Positions 1 to 12,455 of a DNA stretch of 64,000 bases are shown one piece after another. Position 1 is the first letter of the stretch. Each line of letters starts with the position of its first letter. The notes under the pieces are model-generated. The model saw only the letters and a list, made by a program, of their open reading frames with translations. It did no database searches and had not been told where the DNA came from. This DNA is from Dactylorhiza incarnata (lineage: Eukaryota > Streptophyta > Magnoliopsida > Asparagales > Orchidaceae), in the NCBI GenBank assembly GCA_033032865.1, contig JAWHQI010000004.1, positions 19,450,001 through 19,514,000 of the forward strand, written 5' to 3'. A program made the translations under genes and the position numbers.

Positions 1-1454
1 GGCCCGCAAGCCTTCACAGGTCTCAAGCCCTCAAGCTTGAAAATATCGGACCCGCATGTCCACTGCCCTGGCCCTCAAACCTCACAGCTCTCTAGCCCTC
101 AAGCTAGACACTCAGATCCGAAAACAGATCTTATAGGTTTGTCCCTCAAGCCTTATAACAATAAAAGTTCAAACAGAAACTCTGCCTGATGAAGATCGAC
201 AACTTGAGGTTGAAAAAGATGCTCCTGATTCAGATCTTGAAAGCACAGTTCTTCTTTAATCTCGTCTCTTAGCCTGATGAGGAACGACTTCTTATCAGAC
301 GATTAAATGACTGATTCTTGCGAGAACACTTTTTGAGAATTCTTATTTTTCTCTTTCTTTCTTTACGCCGCTATTACTGTTCTATTTGTTGTATGCGTAA
401 GTTCTTTCTTATTGATCCTTCTTTTAGGGAAACCACTTGTCTCTTTTATAAGACTACGAGGCCCTCCCAACTGTCTTCTGAAAAAGTCTCTTAATTGTCA
501 GAGCTCCCTTTCCGTGAAGGCATGCTCAGATATGACAGCCAGGCGGTGGCATTAAATGCAGACTGCGCGTGATCAAATATTTGAATTTGCCTCGACGATA
601 TTTCCAGCTTCATGCCGATACTGACAGCATCACGACGGCAGAATTCTTCATTGTATTAGACATTGGTAAATCTTCAAGTCTTCTACCTTCTACCTCTGAC
701 ATTGATATCTCGTCGATACGAGATATCCTGGCGTTTCTATTTTGTCGTCGAATATGCCATCTCTGACTGTGTCATCGTGATCTTCTTTCTTGCAGATTAT
801 CATCGTAACAACTTTATCTTGTCGATGACATAAACGATATCATGTTGACAGACTAGACTTTAGCAACTGCTTGTCTTCAACTGACCTCCTTCAGTCTTCT
901 CGACATCACGCCTTCTTTACGACGATGCAGTTTCTTGTCAACGAAATCTCCGACACTGATCTTCCCTTTGTCTTTTCAACGACATTCATTTTGACTTAGT
1001 CTTGTTGATGTCAAGGCTTCTTTGATGATGTCGACGATACTGCATCTTATCGACGACATTCCTTCCTTTGATATCTTCTGGATATTGCCTTTTCAACGAT
1101 AAGGCTACTTTGATGATGTAGACGATACTGTATCTTCTTGATGTCATTTCTTCCTTTGATATCTTCTGGATATTGCCTTTTTCATCTTCTCATGTCTTTT
1201 CTCCAAAATTCTGTCGGCATTGTGATGTTACAATGATATGTGCATCACGATGATAACTTCCATTGTCCTTCAGCTTTGCTTTTCTCATCATCATGACAAG
1301 CATACTTTGTCGACGACATCTCCTATTCTTGTCGATGACATTGTACTTTAATTTCCTGAGATTATGAGCTAAACTAGTGATCAAATACAAAGTGAAGTAG
1401 TCTTGACTTGGTAACTTCTTCAAATTAGGAATCATGTTGGAAAGATTCTCAACA
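1..1454 (-). repeat. Copia-A 3' LTR, cut by window edge
   Basis: This stretch repeats about 7720-9148 with scattered substitutions and small indels. It ends in ...TTCTCAACA at 1454, the sense-strand LTR start (TGTTGAGAA). Bases 1-170 hold a dense series of CCCTCAAGC / CCCGCAAGC words. The half near 560-1350 is rich in TCGACGA/TCGTCGA words. The first ~380 bases of the LTR (plus order) are missing because the window starts inside it. Short open frames here recur in the other LTR and are not genes. Confidence 0.92.
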
Positions 1455-1469
1455 ATCTCCCCCTATTTG
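1455..1469 (-). promoter_or_regulatory. Copia-A polypurine tract
   Basis: The sense strand reads CAAATAGGGGGAGAT directly before the 3' LTR start TGTTG. This is the expected place and composition for the primer of plus-strand DNA synthesis. Confidence 0.85.
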
Positions 1470-1928
1470 AAGAAGTCGGAATCTCAATTCAAGACTACTT
1501 TCTCTTGAAAAAAAAAATTATAATCCTAAATACTCATGCCTTCTATTTAAGATTTTACTTATCTTTTGCTGAACTTATGAGTACATCAAGCTTGTAGCTC
1601 CCCCTTGATTTGATGTCTCAAGATTCCCAACAATCTCCCCCTATCTTTTGCTAAACTTATGAGTACATCAAGCTTGTAGCTCCCCCTTGATTTGATGTCT
1701 CTTCTTTTGTGGCTCCCCCTACTCCCATGCTCCCACTATCTTTGAGGTCTTCTTGAGCATCTTGTCTTGAACAAATTGATACCAATTATCCCCCTTTCTG
1801 ACTTCTTTCCTGCACATCATTCTGACTTTGGCAATTGGTTGTCCTTTTTGTTCTACTCTTCAGCAATTGTCCTGAGAGATTTTCTAACCAATCATATTGA
1901 AAAGGATTACTGAAGAATAAGTTAAGGA
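1470..1928 (-). other. Copia-A 3' untranslated region with multiple polypurine tracts
   Basis: No gene is visible between the RNase H stop and the polypurine tract. The stretch holds extra AGGGGGAG-type tracts near 1600, 1682, 1709 and 1791. Two copies of a unit of about 57 bp (from 1563 and from 1645, offset 82) are separated by the LTR terminal word AGATTCCCAACA (1621-1632) followed by the polypurine tract (1633-1644). Multiple polypurine tracts are a reported trait of Sireviruses. Unlike Copia-B and Copia-C there is no post-pol reading frame. Confidence 0.75.
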
Positions 1929-4900
1929 TTACTCTAAGTTTAACATCCCCAATTGGAATTTGAAGAAGTTAAACTTAGCTTCATCTAGGGGCATTGTAAA
2001 TATATCAGCCACTTGTTTGTCTGTTGGGACAAACTCAAGGGTGATATCTTCATTTTCCACATACTCCCTGATGAAGTGATACTTGATCTCAATATGCTTA
2101 GTCCTACTGTGCGAGACAGGGTTCTTAACAATTGAGATTGCACTTGAAGAGTCACAAAACAGGGGTGTTTTGGTCATCTTTAGATTGTAGTCTTGGAGTT
2201 GATGCTGAATCCATAGCAGTTGGGCACAGCAGCTCCCAGCAGAGATATACTCTGATTCTGCTGTTGAGATTGCTACACTTGTCTTCTTCTTACTGCCCCA
2301 AGAGATCAGTCTTCCACTAAGGAATTGACATGTCCCTAAAGTACTATTCCTATCTTCTTTGCACCCTGCATAATCTGCATCTGAGTAGCCAGTCAGTTCC
2401 CATCCATTATTCCTAGGGTACCATAGGCCAAGATTTGATGCACCCTTTAGGTATCTTAAGATTCTCATGACAGAGACATGATGAGATTCCTTTGGATTCA
2501 CCTGATATCTAGCACAGACACATGTAACAAACATTATGTCAGGCCTACTTGCAGTTAGATAAAGCAAAGATCGAATCATGCATCTGTACTTGGTTTCATC
2601 AAAGGATATGCCCTTCTCATTCTTGTCCAGAGACACATTGGTTCCCATTGGAGTCTTCATTGAAGAAGCACTCTCCAATCCAAATTTCTTGACTAGCTCC
2701 CTAGTGAATTTGGTCTGGGAGATGAAAATACCATCTTCAGATTGTTTCACTTGGAGACCTACGAAGTATTTGAGCTCACCCATACTGCTCATCTCAAACT
2801 TTCCCTGCATCAAATTGGCAAATTTTTTGCAGAGATTGTTATCTGTAGAGCCAAAGATGATGCCATCCACATAAATCTGCACTAGCAAGATCTTGCCCTT
2901 TACTTCCCTTAGGAACAATATCTTATCAATCTTTCCCCTTGAGAACTTATTCTCAATTAGAAAGCTTGACAGAGTCTCATATCAGGCTCTAGGTGCCTGT
3001 TTTAAGCCATAAAGTGCTTTTCTAAGAAAGTAAACATAATCAGGGCGAGTAGGGTCTACAAAACCTGAGGGCTGCTCTACATATACTTCCTCTTTGAGGT
3101 CACCATTTAGGAATGCTGACTTCACATCCATCTGGTAGACTTTGAAACCTTGGTAGGCTGCATAGGCCAGAAACGGTCTTATTGCTTCCAGTTTGGCTAC
3201 TGGAGGAAACGTCTGATCAAAATCTATCCCCTCTTCCTGTATGTAACCCTTTGCCACTAGTCTTGCCTTATTTTTGTGATTACTCCATTCTCATCCAGTT
3301 TGTTTCTGTAAACCCATTTGGTTCCTATGATGTTCTGTCTTTGGGGTCGAAGAACTAGCTTCCACACTTTACACCTTTTGAACTGGTTCAGCTCTTCTTG
3401 CATTGCCCCAATCCAAAATGGGTCTTGATTTGCTTCCTCAAATTTCTTGGGTTCAGTTTGAGAGAGGAAGCTCAGGTACAGAACTTCATTTAGTGCTCTG
3501 ATCCTTATCAGTACGCCTTGGTTGGCAGCTCCTATAATTTTCTCTCGAGGATGATCTCTTACTTGTTTCAAGGTAGCTGGCAGTATTTTGGGGATTTCTT
3601 CAGTTGTAGGTCTTTCAGGTTGCTCTTCTCCTGCTGTTGTTGTTTCTGAGTCTTCCACAGCATCTGGTTCAAGTTCAACTTCTTTTGATTGATCTTTACT
3701 TTTAGCTGAGGTTCCAGCTTGGTCATCAATGCATAATTTTTCCATCTTCTCCTCAGTACCTGCATTCACTAGAGAGCTAGACCAGCCTTTATGAATGAGG
3801 TTGGTCTCATCAAATACAACATGTACAGATTCTTCCACTATTTGGGTATTGAGGTTGTATACTCTGTATGCCTTGTTGTAGGAGCTATAGCCAACGAAAA
3901 TACCCTCACTGCTTTTCTCAGCAAACTTGGTTAGTTTGGATTTCCAATTATTAAGGACATATCATTTACTACCAAAGATCCTAAATTAGGATAGGGTTGG
4001 TTTTCTGCCCTTCATTAACTCATAGGGAGTTTTCTTGTGGTCTTTGATGATTGAAGCCCTGTTTATCACATGACAAGCAGTGTTGAAAGCCTCTGCCCAG
4101 AAGTATTCTGGTAGAGAGGAGTCATTTAGCATTGTCCTACTTGCCTCTATCAAGGTTCTGTTCTTCCTTTCTGCAACTCCATTCTATTGAGGAGTTCTAG
4201 GTGACAAAAATTCTTGGGAGATACCTGGTTCTTGGCAGAATTATGTCATGGCCCCTGACTGAACTTCTGTTCCATGGTCACTTCTGAGTTTGACCACAGT
4301 ACAGTCCATCTCATTCTGGATCTGTCTGACAAAATTTCTCAATATATCTAGGTTATCAGATTTCTTTTTGCGGAAAAATACCCAAGTGAACCTTGAGTAA
4401 TCATCAACAACTACAAGGGTGTAGACCTTCCCTCCTAAGCTAAGAACTGACATAGGACCAAAAAAATCAAGATGTAGTAAAAATAAGCACCTAGAGGATT
4501 CTTTGTTAGATATTCTTTTAAAGCTGGTCCTAGTCTGCTTTCCAAGTTGGCAAGCTGGACAAGGACCATCTTTTATGCACTTAATATTAGGTCCATTCCT
4601 AACTAAGTCTTGTGAGAAAAGCTTGCTTATTGTCTTATAGTTGATGTGTGCAAGTATCTTGTGCCATTGTACACATAGAGCCTCTTTATCATCAGCCACG
4701 AGACATATAGGCTTGGAAGAATTTGTATTAATAAAGTTCAAGCAGTAAATATTGCCACTCCGAGTGCCAGTTAAGGTAGCCTCAGAATCTAAGGACTTCT
4801 TAATTAGGCACTTATCCTTGTGGAAAATAATAACAAAGCCTAAATCACAAAGTTGACTTATGCTTATGAGATTGTGTTTCAACCCCTCCAGATAAGCAAC

Positions 4901-5110
4901 CTTTGTGATGGTAACTAACCCATTAGAGATGTCGCCATATCCTCTGGTCACTCCCTTCTCTAAACCTCCAAAGATCACGGTTGCTCCATTCTCCACAGGG
5001 ATGAACCCTCTTAAGTACTTTCTGACTCCAGTCATGTGCCTGGAGCAGCCACTATCCAAATACCAAATTGGAGATTGGTTGGCATTTGGACATACCTGAA
5101 AACAAATCAC
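1929..5110 (-). pseudogene. pol: Copia-A pol (protease, integrase, reverse transcriptase, RNase H), broken
   Basis: Open pieces lie at 5110-4241, 3838-3257, 3257-2982 and 2918-1929. The first has the protease motif YLDSGCS, the integrase zinc region (WHKILAH ... CPACQLGK), and the integrase aspartates in LDFFGP and RSDHGTE. The stretch 4240-3839 continues integrase (NGVAERKNR) but has stops, including TAG at 4184-4186. The 3838-2982 pieces carry the start of RT ([17 protein letters not shown]), split by a one-base loss in an A run near 3280 and by TGA at 2982-2984 where Copia-C has Trp. The last piece has RT YVDG instead of YVDD, then RNase H (GYSDADYAG, TAESEY, CDSSSA). It cannot encode a working polyprotein. 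Confidence 0.93.
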
Positions 5111-5227
5111 TTCCCCTTAGGTACCCAATTTGGACTGGGTCCTTGGTTTCTGTTAGGGTGATATAATAGAATAACAAACCTCTGAGGGTTCTGTACTCTC
5201 TTTGCATTGAGCCCTGTTGGGTTGAAC

Positions 5228-7288
5228 CAACAGTCCAAAGCAAAGTGGCCTACTTTCCCACAACACCAGCATTCATATCCGTTGTATCTTCTCTTCTACT
5301 TCATCATCTGAATGGGATGGCAGTGTTGATGAACATGAGAGAAGGCATCTTGCCTAATAGATCTTGGGTGAACCTCATATGTGTTAGTCTGAGGAGGAAT
5401 TGGTCTCATAACTTTTTGGTTCACCTTCTTGGGAACAGGCTTTGTAGGAACAGCCTTTCCCCTTCCCTTGACTATTGTTGTTGCAGGTTTGTGGGCTGAA
5501 GGACTTGACACCAACACCTTCTTATAGGAAGGTCTAGCTTCAGAATCTTTGCCCGTAACCGTCTCCTAATTGAAACCGATACCAGCTCTGAATTGTCCAG
5601 AGAAGGTGTCAATGATGGGCAGGATAGTTTTGGGCATAGAGAAGCTGGATGCAAGTTTCTGCTCAGCCAACAGCATTTCATCAAGGTCCTTGATGACCTT
5701 GTTCTTCTGTCCTAATTCAGCATTCTTAAGCCTTACGACTTCCTTGAATTTGTCCACTTCTTTGCTCATAGTAGCCAGCTTCTCAGTTGTCTCCTAGAGC
5801 TTAGATTGAACGGGCTTTAAGGAATCTAACTCCTTGGTCTGGACTTTGAGGAGTTTCTTACAGCCTTTAAAAGCTTTCCATAAGGCTTTATATTGCCTTA
5901 TCAGTTCAGTCCCAACCTCATATTGGGATCTTGAGGATGTGTTGTTGGCAACAGACACACCCTCATCATCATGCAAGGAATCTGCTGCTGATTCAGAATC
6001 AGAGTCAGATAGAGAAGTTTTGTTAGTTACCTTCCCAGGAGAGATGTCATCCTGGTTGTCTTCACTGATGGCCATCATGTCAATGAGTGCATCTTCCTCA
6101 GTACCAGAGGAGCTTAAGTCAGAATCACTCAGTGTTCTGATCTTCTTGGCCATGAATCCTTTTTCAGATTTCCTCTTTCTCTTTGAGCTTCTTCTTTCTT
6201 CATGGTTCCTCGACTCCTTCTTCTTAGAAGGGCAGTCAACAGCCATGTGACCTGTCTTGCTGCAGGAATAGCAAACAGTATTATTTAAATCATATTTACC
6301 AGGGTTAGATCTGTACATTTCCTCCCTGGGGGCTCTGGATCTGTCATGATAATCAGATCTTCTGGGGCTTGAGGAGGGGTTTTTGTGATTCTCCCTCCTC
6401 CTTCTATGTATCAGCTTCTTGAACTGTTTTGAGAGAAGGGCCACCTCCCTGTCAATATCATCAGAATTTAAAGAGTTGGCTTCCGATTCTTCACTGATCT
6501 CAGATCTGTTCTGAGTTGCAGAGGTCTTGCTCTTGGATCTTCTCGTGCTCTTAGCTTTTAGAGCCATAGATCTGTCTCTTGAGCTCCCCTTTGAGCTTTC
6601 TTCTTCAGCCTTCTTGGTGTTGAGCTGAAGTTCATGGGACAGCAACTTCCCAAACAGATTCTTGGGCTCCATGATGCCCAACTGACCCATCTCTCTGATG
6701 GCACAGATTTTGATGTCCCATTCCTTTGTGAGGGATCTAAGAAACTTGTCATTAAGATCAGAGTTCGTAAACTCTCTTTCATAGTTTCTTAGTCCATGCA
6801 CTATCTTGAAGAATCTCTCATAACAGTTAGAGATTGTTTCATTCTTGCCTTGTTTGAAGGCCTCATATTCCTGGTTGAGAAGGGATTTCCTATCATCCCT
6901 TACCTCTTCAGTACCCTCCATATACACGACCAGGGAGTCCCACATCTCCTTGGCCATTTTGTAGTGAATCAGGTTCTGGAGGGTTGAGTCATCTATGGCA
7001 CTCACAATGACATTTTGGGCCCTCTTATCTAGGGCTGCCAAGATTAGCTCGTCCTTGTTCATGTCCTCATATTTTTTTATCACATTCCTTGTTGGATCAA
7101 TGGTGGAGGGAGTTGTAGGGATAAAGGGACCCTATTGGACTGTTAAGTAAATTCTTGGATCAACCGCCTCCATGAAAAGCCTTACACTTTTCCTTCAAGA
7201 TGGGAAAGTTCTCCTTTGTGCAGATTGGGAGTTTCATGGCTCTCATTTCCCGATTCTGATCTCCACCAGCCATGGCGAGTCGTTCCAT
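5228..7288 (-). pseudogene. gag: Copia-A gag, broken
   Basis: The start is an ATG at 7288 or, in frame, 7273. The N-terminal part has an extra base near 7174 and a TAG at 7132-7134. The main open piece, 7083-5794 (429 residues), has a UBN2-type capsid region in its first ~150 residues and a CCHC zinc knuckle (CYSCSKTGHMAVDC, residues 271-284), flanked by basic and serine-rich stretches. After TAG at 5794-5796 the frame continues through a charged, coiled-coil-like part, stops again at 5566-5568 and 5296-5298, and reaches a second intact knuckle (CWCCGKVGHFALDC, about 5232-5271). Gag packages element RNA in cytoplasmic particles. It reads into pol, as usual for Copia. Confidence 0.88.
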
Positions 7289-7328
7289 GATCTAGATCAG
7301 ACAGTTAACTCTTCTTTTGATCAACATG

Positions 7329-7340
7329 GCTTTGATACCA
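7329..7340 (-). promoter_or_regulatory. Copia-A primer binding site (initiator Met tRNA)
   Basis: The sense strand reads TGGTATCAAAGC two bases after the 5' LTR. This matches the usual plant Copia site TGGTATCAGAGC except for one base. Confidence 0.88.
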
Positions 7341-7342
7341 CT

Positions 7343-9148
7343 TGTTGTTAATGGAACGTTCACCTAAAGAGGGGGGTGTTAGGTGATCTGGGTTCGTTTC
7401 AGATTTTTAGCGCGATTTACGAATATTCAAGCGGAGCACAAAAGTATCGCATAAGAAATCACAGCAGATGACACAAGATCTATAGAGGTTCCTTAAGACC
7501 GGGTGTCTTGAGTAGTCCTCTGTCCCTCTACGCCTATCTAGCAGTGAGATAGACTTGGCAAACTCCGCCAAAATCTTCTGGCCCTCAAGCCTTACAACAC
7601 GGACCCGTAAGTTCTATAGCCTAAGCCTGCAAGCCCCTACTGCACCTGAGCCCTCAAGCTCGACACTCAGGCCCTCAACCCCTACCTAGCTCAGACCCGC
7701 AAGTCTAGCCCTGCCCTGCCCCGCAAGCCTTCACAGGTCTCAATCCCTCAAGTCCACTGCCCTGGCCCTCAAGCCTCACAGCTCTCCAGCCCTCAAGATA
7801 GACACTCAGATCTGAAAACAGATCTTACAGGTTTGGCCCTCAAGCCTTACAACAATAAAAGTTGAAACAGAAACTCTGTCTGATGAAGATCGGCAACTTG
7901 AGGTTGAAGAAGATGCTCCTGATTCAGATCTTGAAAGCACAGTTCTTCTTCAATCTCTTCTCTTAGCCTAATGAGGAACGGCTTCTTATCAGACGATTAA
8001 ATGACAGATTCTTGCGAGAACACTTTTTGAGAATTCTTGTTTTTCTCTTTATTTCTTTACGCCGCTGTTACTGTTCTATTTGTTGAATGCATAAGTTCTT
8101 TCTTATTGATCCTTCTTTTAGGGCAACCACTTGTCTCTTTTATAAGACTACGAGGCCCTCCCAACGGTCTTCTGAAAAAGTCTATTAATTGTCAGAGCTC
8201 CCTTTCCGTAAAGGCACGCTTGGATATGACAGCCAGGCGGCGGCATTAAATGCAGACTGTGCGTGATCAAATTTTTGAATATTCCTCGACGATATTTCCA
8301 GCTTCATGCTGGTACTGACAGCATCATGACGACAGACTTCGTCGTTGTCTTGGACTTTGGTAAATCTTTAAGTCTTCTACCTTCTGCCTCTGACATTGAT
8401 ATCTCGATGATACGAGATATCCTAGCATTTCTGTTTTGTCGTCGGATATACCATCTCTGACTGTGTTGTCGTGATCTTCTTTCTTGCAGATTGTCGTCGT
8501 AACAACTTTATCTTGTCGATGACATAAACGATATCATTTTGACAGACTATACTTTGGCAACTGCTTGTCTTCAACTGACCTACTTCAGTCTTCTCGACGT
8601 CACACCTTCTTTACAACGATGCAGTTTCTTGTCAACAAAATCTCCGACACTGATCTTCCCTTGGTCTTTTCAACGACATTCATTCTGACTTAGTCTTATT
8701 GATGTCAAGGCTTCTTTGATGATGTCGACGATACTGCATCTTCTCGACGACATTCCTTCCTTTGATATCTTCTTGATATTGCCTTTTCAACGATAAGGCT
8801 ACTTTGATGATGTCGATGATACGGTATCTTCTCGATGACATTTCTTCCTTTGATATCTTCTGAATATTGCCTTTTTCACCAGCTCATGTCTTTTCTCCGA
8901 TATTCTGTCGGCATTGTGATGTTACAACGATATGTGCATCACAATGATAACTTCCATTGTCCTTCATCTTTGCTTTGCTCATCATCATGACAAGCATACT
9001 TTGTCGACGACATCTCCTATTCTTGTCGATGACATTGTACTTTAATTTCCTGAGATTATGAGCTAGACTAGTGATCAAATACAAAGTGAAGTAGTTTTGA
9101 CTTGGTGACTTCTTCAAATTAGGAATCATGTAGGCAAGATTCCCAACA
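7343..9148 (-). repeat. Copia-A 5' LTR
   Basis: The LTR is 1,806 bp with TGTTG...CAACA ends and matches 1-1454. On the sense strand the U3 part (about 9148-8000) has many TCGACGA/TCGTCGA words. An imperfect inverted repeat (7492-7512) precedes CTATAGAT, a weak TATA candidate. CCCTCAAGC/CCCGCAAGC words fill 7570-7860. The conserved C-run/CTCTTT module lies near the end (7366-7378). Confidence 0.93.
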
Positions 9149-10497
9149 GTAGTCCTCTATCCAACCTCCATGGTAGGATTGCACAACGTGTGCCAGAGTC
9201 TTTTGCTAAGGATACTCTTAGAACAAAAGATCTTTTGATAAGGAGATCTTAAACCACTCAGATCTTTTGCTAAGGAGATCTTGAACCACTAAATCCTTTG
9301 GAAGAGGGATTCTTAAAACTTTGTTACAGTAGTAGAATAGAGTAAGATGAAAGAAGGAAGTAGAAGATAAAGAATTATGTTCTCAAAATTCTTTAGAAGC
9401 TTCTCTCAAGTTCAACTTATGTTTTCTTTCACTGGATCTGCTGATGATGAACCCTTGCTTATGATTATTATGATATGCAAGGGTTATGTTTCTTAGATCC
9501 TTTTTTATGAAAGCTTCTTGTAATATGGCAGCTGTGCGTGTAATAGAAGAAGCAACCATGTATCTTTCCTGTGCAGAGAGAGCACTTGTTTTCTGTAAAT
9601 GTCTCTTAGGGTTGAAGGAGGAAGAAGAAGCCCAAATCGACCGCCAGAAGAGTGTAATGATTATGTCTTTTTTTCTTCACCTCTATTTGCATACTTATGA
9701 TGTATGATTGTATTTTCAAAAGTCTTTCTCCTTTTGGTTTGTCCTGGAAAGGAATTCACCTAATTTCCTTTCCTCTTTTGTTCTTGACCCGTCAATCCAT
9801 TTTAAATAGCTTCCAAAAGTGATTTGATGTGTCCTGGAATGCTTCATTCTATTCTTGGAAACAAATGAGCCGTTGGAGAACTGTCTCTAGATTGGTGGTC
9901 CTTCTAAAAAGGTTCCAAAAGGCAAGCTGGAAAAGCTTCCTTTTTCTGACTGTATTCGATGATGCGTCGACTTCATCAACCTTCATGCCGACGCGCCTCT
10001 GAGTTCTTATCAAAGTGGCTTTGAATTTATTCTTAGCTTTGGGTGAACTCAGATGTTGATGTTACGTCGATATCTTTTTGACGTACCCATCGATTTGATG
10101 CATTTGACTTGATCTATTAACTTCTGTGTCGAATTGTAGCCGACGTTGCGTCGACTTGTTAGATGGCTTCGACAAGCTCTATCTTCTGTGTCGAGTCCCT
10201 TTCGACGTTCCGTCGACATGACTTATACTTCGACAGGATGAATGATATGCTTCGACATCAACTCAAAGTTGCTTCGATATCAAGTCGAAGTTGCGTCGAC
10301 TTATATTCGATGCAAGTCTTTACTTAACTATATTTAAGCTTGTCTTGACTTGGTCTTGACTCTCTAAGTTGAGTGTAACATCCTAAGACATCTAATAACT
10401 AGATTACCCTTACATTACAATGTGGGTAATAAACTTAAGAAGTAAAATCACTTATAGTTGATTTGTTAAGTTAAATCAACAGGGGTTTTTCCCAACA
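9149..10497 (-). repeat. Copia-B 3' LTR, truncated by Copia-A
   Basis: It matches 28055-29415 of the Copia-B 5' LTR and ends in ...TTTTTCCCAACA at 10497. The sense-strand U3 (10497 to about 9950) has repeated TCGACG/CGTCGA words, for example CGACGTTGCGTCG at 10141-10153. The part beyond 9149 was displaced by the Copia-A insertion, which fell at the edge of the hairpin before the TATA box. Confidence 0.9.
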
Positions 10498-10514
10498 ATC
10501 TCCCCCTATTTATC
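10498..10514 (-). promoter_or_regulatory. Copia-B polypurine tract
   Basis: The sense strand reads GATAAATAGGGGGAGAT immediately before the 3' LTR. Further AGGGGGAG copies lie at about 10828, 10921 and 10944, inside the degraded post-pol frame. Confidence 0.82.
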
Positions 10515-10698
10515 TTAACAAATTTTACAGTTTGTTTTAAAGTGATTTTACACAATTTTTTTGACATTAATACAAATACAAATACACACAAGACATTTAT
10601 AGCTAATATGATATGATAGAACAAAATCACATGCCTTTTCATTCATTGTCAAGTAAATATATTGTTCACCATTTCTATTTTTCAAGATACCTGAGAAT

Positions 10699-12455
10699 TC
10701 AATGCTCCTTATCAGGAGTTTTCCTTTTCCTTGACAATACTTTAAGTATTAGCTTCCTTGCAGCAAATGCAAGTGGTTCTTCATCTTCTTCACGATCCTT
10801 TTCAGCTTCTTTACCATCTTTGAGAAGCTCCCCCTGAGATTGTGCCTCTTTCTCAACATCCTGAGCAGCTTCTTTTGCAATTCTTGATACCTTATCTAGT
10901 AGTAGATCATTTGTAAGGAGCTCCCCCTGAGTTGATGGTAGCTCCCCCTAATTTACTGCAGGCAGTGCTTCAACATCTTGTGATGGATCTTCTTGAGGAC
11001 TTGTATGAAGCTCCCCGTGAACATTTGTAGCAAGACTTACTATTTGAAATTCAATAAGTGTATTCGGATCTTCCACATCCTTATCCTTCACCTGGTCAGT
11101 CTTTTCTAGAACTAACCTTTCCTCCTCCTTAATATTCTCCCCCATCTTAACCTTGCTGATAAGAGAGGTTAGGAACTCCTTAGAAACCATGGAGGAGGAC
11201 ATAAATTCCTTAAGAGCCATGAGGTCCCCTCTTGAATCAAGTATCTCACTTTCCATCTGAGAATACTTTTTATTAATCCTTCTAGCTTGAGTTGACATGA
11301 GGTCAGCAAAAGTGCTGGAAGCCAGCCCTACCACCTTTATTATTTCCTGTTTAATATACATTGAGGGTGTAGAATGAGTGGTAGAGGCAGGTGGAGGTGG
11401 AGGTGTGAGGTTCTCATTCAGATCAGGAGGGTCTTCGTAGACAGGGGAAAGAGATTGGTAGGTTTCTGGAGAGATATAAACTGGTGGTGGTGGAGCAGGC
11501 TGATTATCTGTAAGTAAGATGGATGGTTGTTGCTGTGGTTGTATAGGAATGTGAGGTATTTGCTCTGGAACTATAGTGGATGGGATGGATTGGAGATTTT
11601 GGACAGGAGTATCATCTGGAGTGATATCTTATTGTGTAGCTGCAAGACCCTATGTTGGATTATTATTTCCTGGGGGATCAGGTAGATGTCTCTCTGAATC
11701 TTGAGGAGGTGGAGAGGGAGGAGGTGAAGGTGCTGATTGACCAGGCATTAGAATTTGCCTGGTCCACTTGGAGAATATCCTTATGTTTAACCTTTTTCCT
11801 GGAGGAATGGGCACTCCCTTGGACCTGCACACCATTGGATAATGGTGGAAGAGCACCTGGCTCATAATCCTCATGTATGCATTTTCTTTGTGGGCATATT
11901 TGTGCCCAATCATTTTTAGGAGGCATCTCCCCCAGTTTATTGTCTTCTTTAGAACTAAAGCACCCATGATTTGCAGTTGCTGCTTTGGAATGGCATCATG
12001 GGCAGAGATTTTACATAGCAATACCTTCCCTACAATGTCTGCAATAAATCTATATTCCTCTGCAAGATCAATCTTCTTCAGATTGATAGCTTCTCTTTCT
12101 GGAACTGCATTATTTCTAAGACCCTTTTGATGTCTTCCCCTGAAAGCTCATCAGACTCATTCCCAGCTGGAAAGATCAAAGGTTTGTGACAACCTTTACT
12201 CTGTTATGTTGATATCTGTTCCTGAGATTTTCCCATTCAGTGATCCATCTTCTCCAATGTGGATAGTGTCCTTGAGCTCAGTCATCTCCACATCAAGGAT
12301 TTTGCACCTGGTGGATATTAATTTGGTTAACCCAGCCAACTGAAACAAGCCAAGAATGGATTTGAAATTATCTAAAGCAGCATTGAAGGAATCCACATCA
12401 ACATCAATGCTAGAGTTAATCTTTGGAGGGGAAATTAACTCTTTTGTGAAGTACC
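10699..12455 (-). pseudogene. Copia-B post-pol (third) ORF, degraded
   Basis: Open pieces at 12396-12196 (66 residues), 12021-11650 (123) and 11361-10948 (137) follow one another in sense order, with stops or shifts between. The middle piece (GALVLKKTINWGRCLL ... HYPMVCRSKGVPIPPGKR) resembles the 'putative plant transposon protein' type found beyond pol in some plant retroelements; that family call is from memory of its look. A proline-rich part and an acidic/lysine-rich part follow. It starts just after a TTTGCAG|GT splice-acceptor-like site (AG at 12456-12455), as does the Copia-C counterpart. No signal peptide or membrane span is apparent, so I do not call it an envelope protein. Function unknown. 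Confidence 0.6.

Larger units (their letters stand above)
1..9148 (-). mobile_element. Copia-A, Sirevirus-like LTR retrotransposon (left end outside window)
   Basis: Read on the minus strand the order is 5' LTR (9148-7343), Met-tRNA primer site, gag, protease, integrase, reverse transcriptase, RNase H, polypurine tract and 3' LTR (1454 to beyond base 1). Integrase before reverse transcriptase is the Copia order. Repeated AGGGGGAG tracts before the 3' LTR and LTRs of about 1.8 kb fit the Sirevirus branch. The right end abuts GTAGT at 9149, inside the Copia-B LTR; the matching left duplication lies outside the window. Gag and pol are broken, so the copy is inactive. Its LTR is related to that of Copia-D. 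Confidence 0.93.

Noticed and set aside
569..766. Plus-strand frame repeated at 8263-8460
   Set aside because: It is antisense to the element within both LTRs, with no recognisable motif.
1190..1435. 81-residue frame near the Copia-A LTR start, also at 8884-9129
   Set aside because: The two copies are just the two LTRs; the related Copia-D LTR has a stop early in the same place.
10948..12396. Third ORF as an envelope gene
   Set aside because: No signal peptide, membrane span or cleavage site was seen; only the position resembles env.
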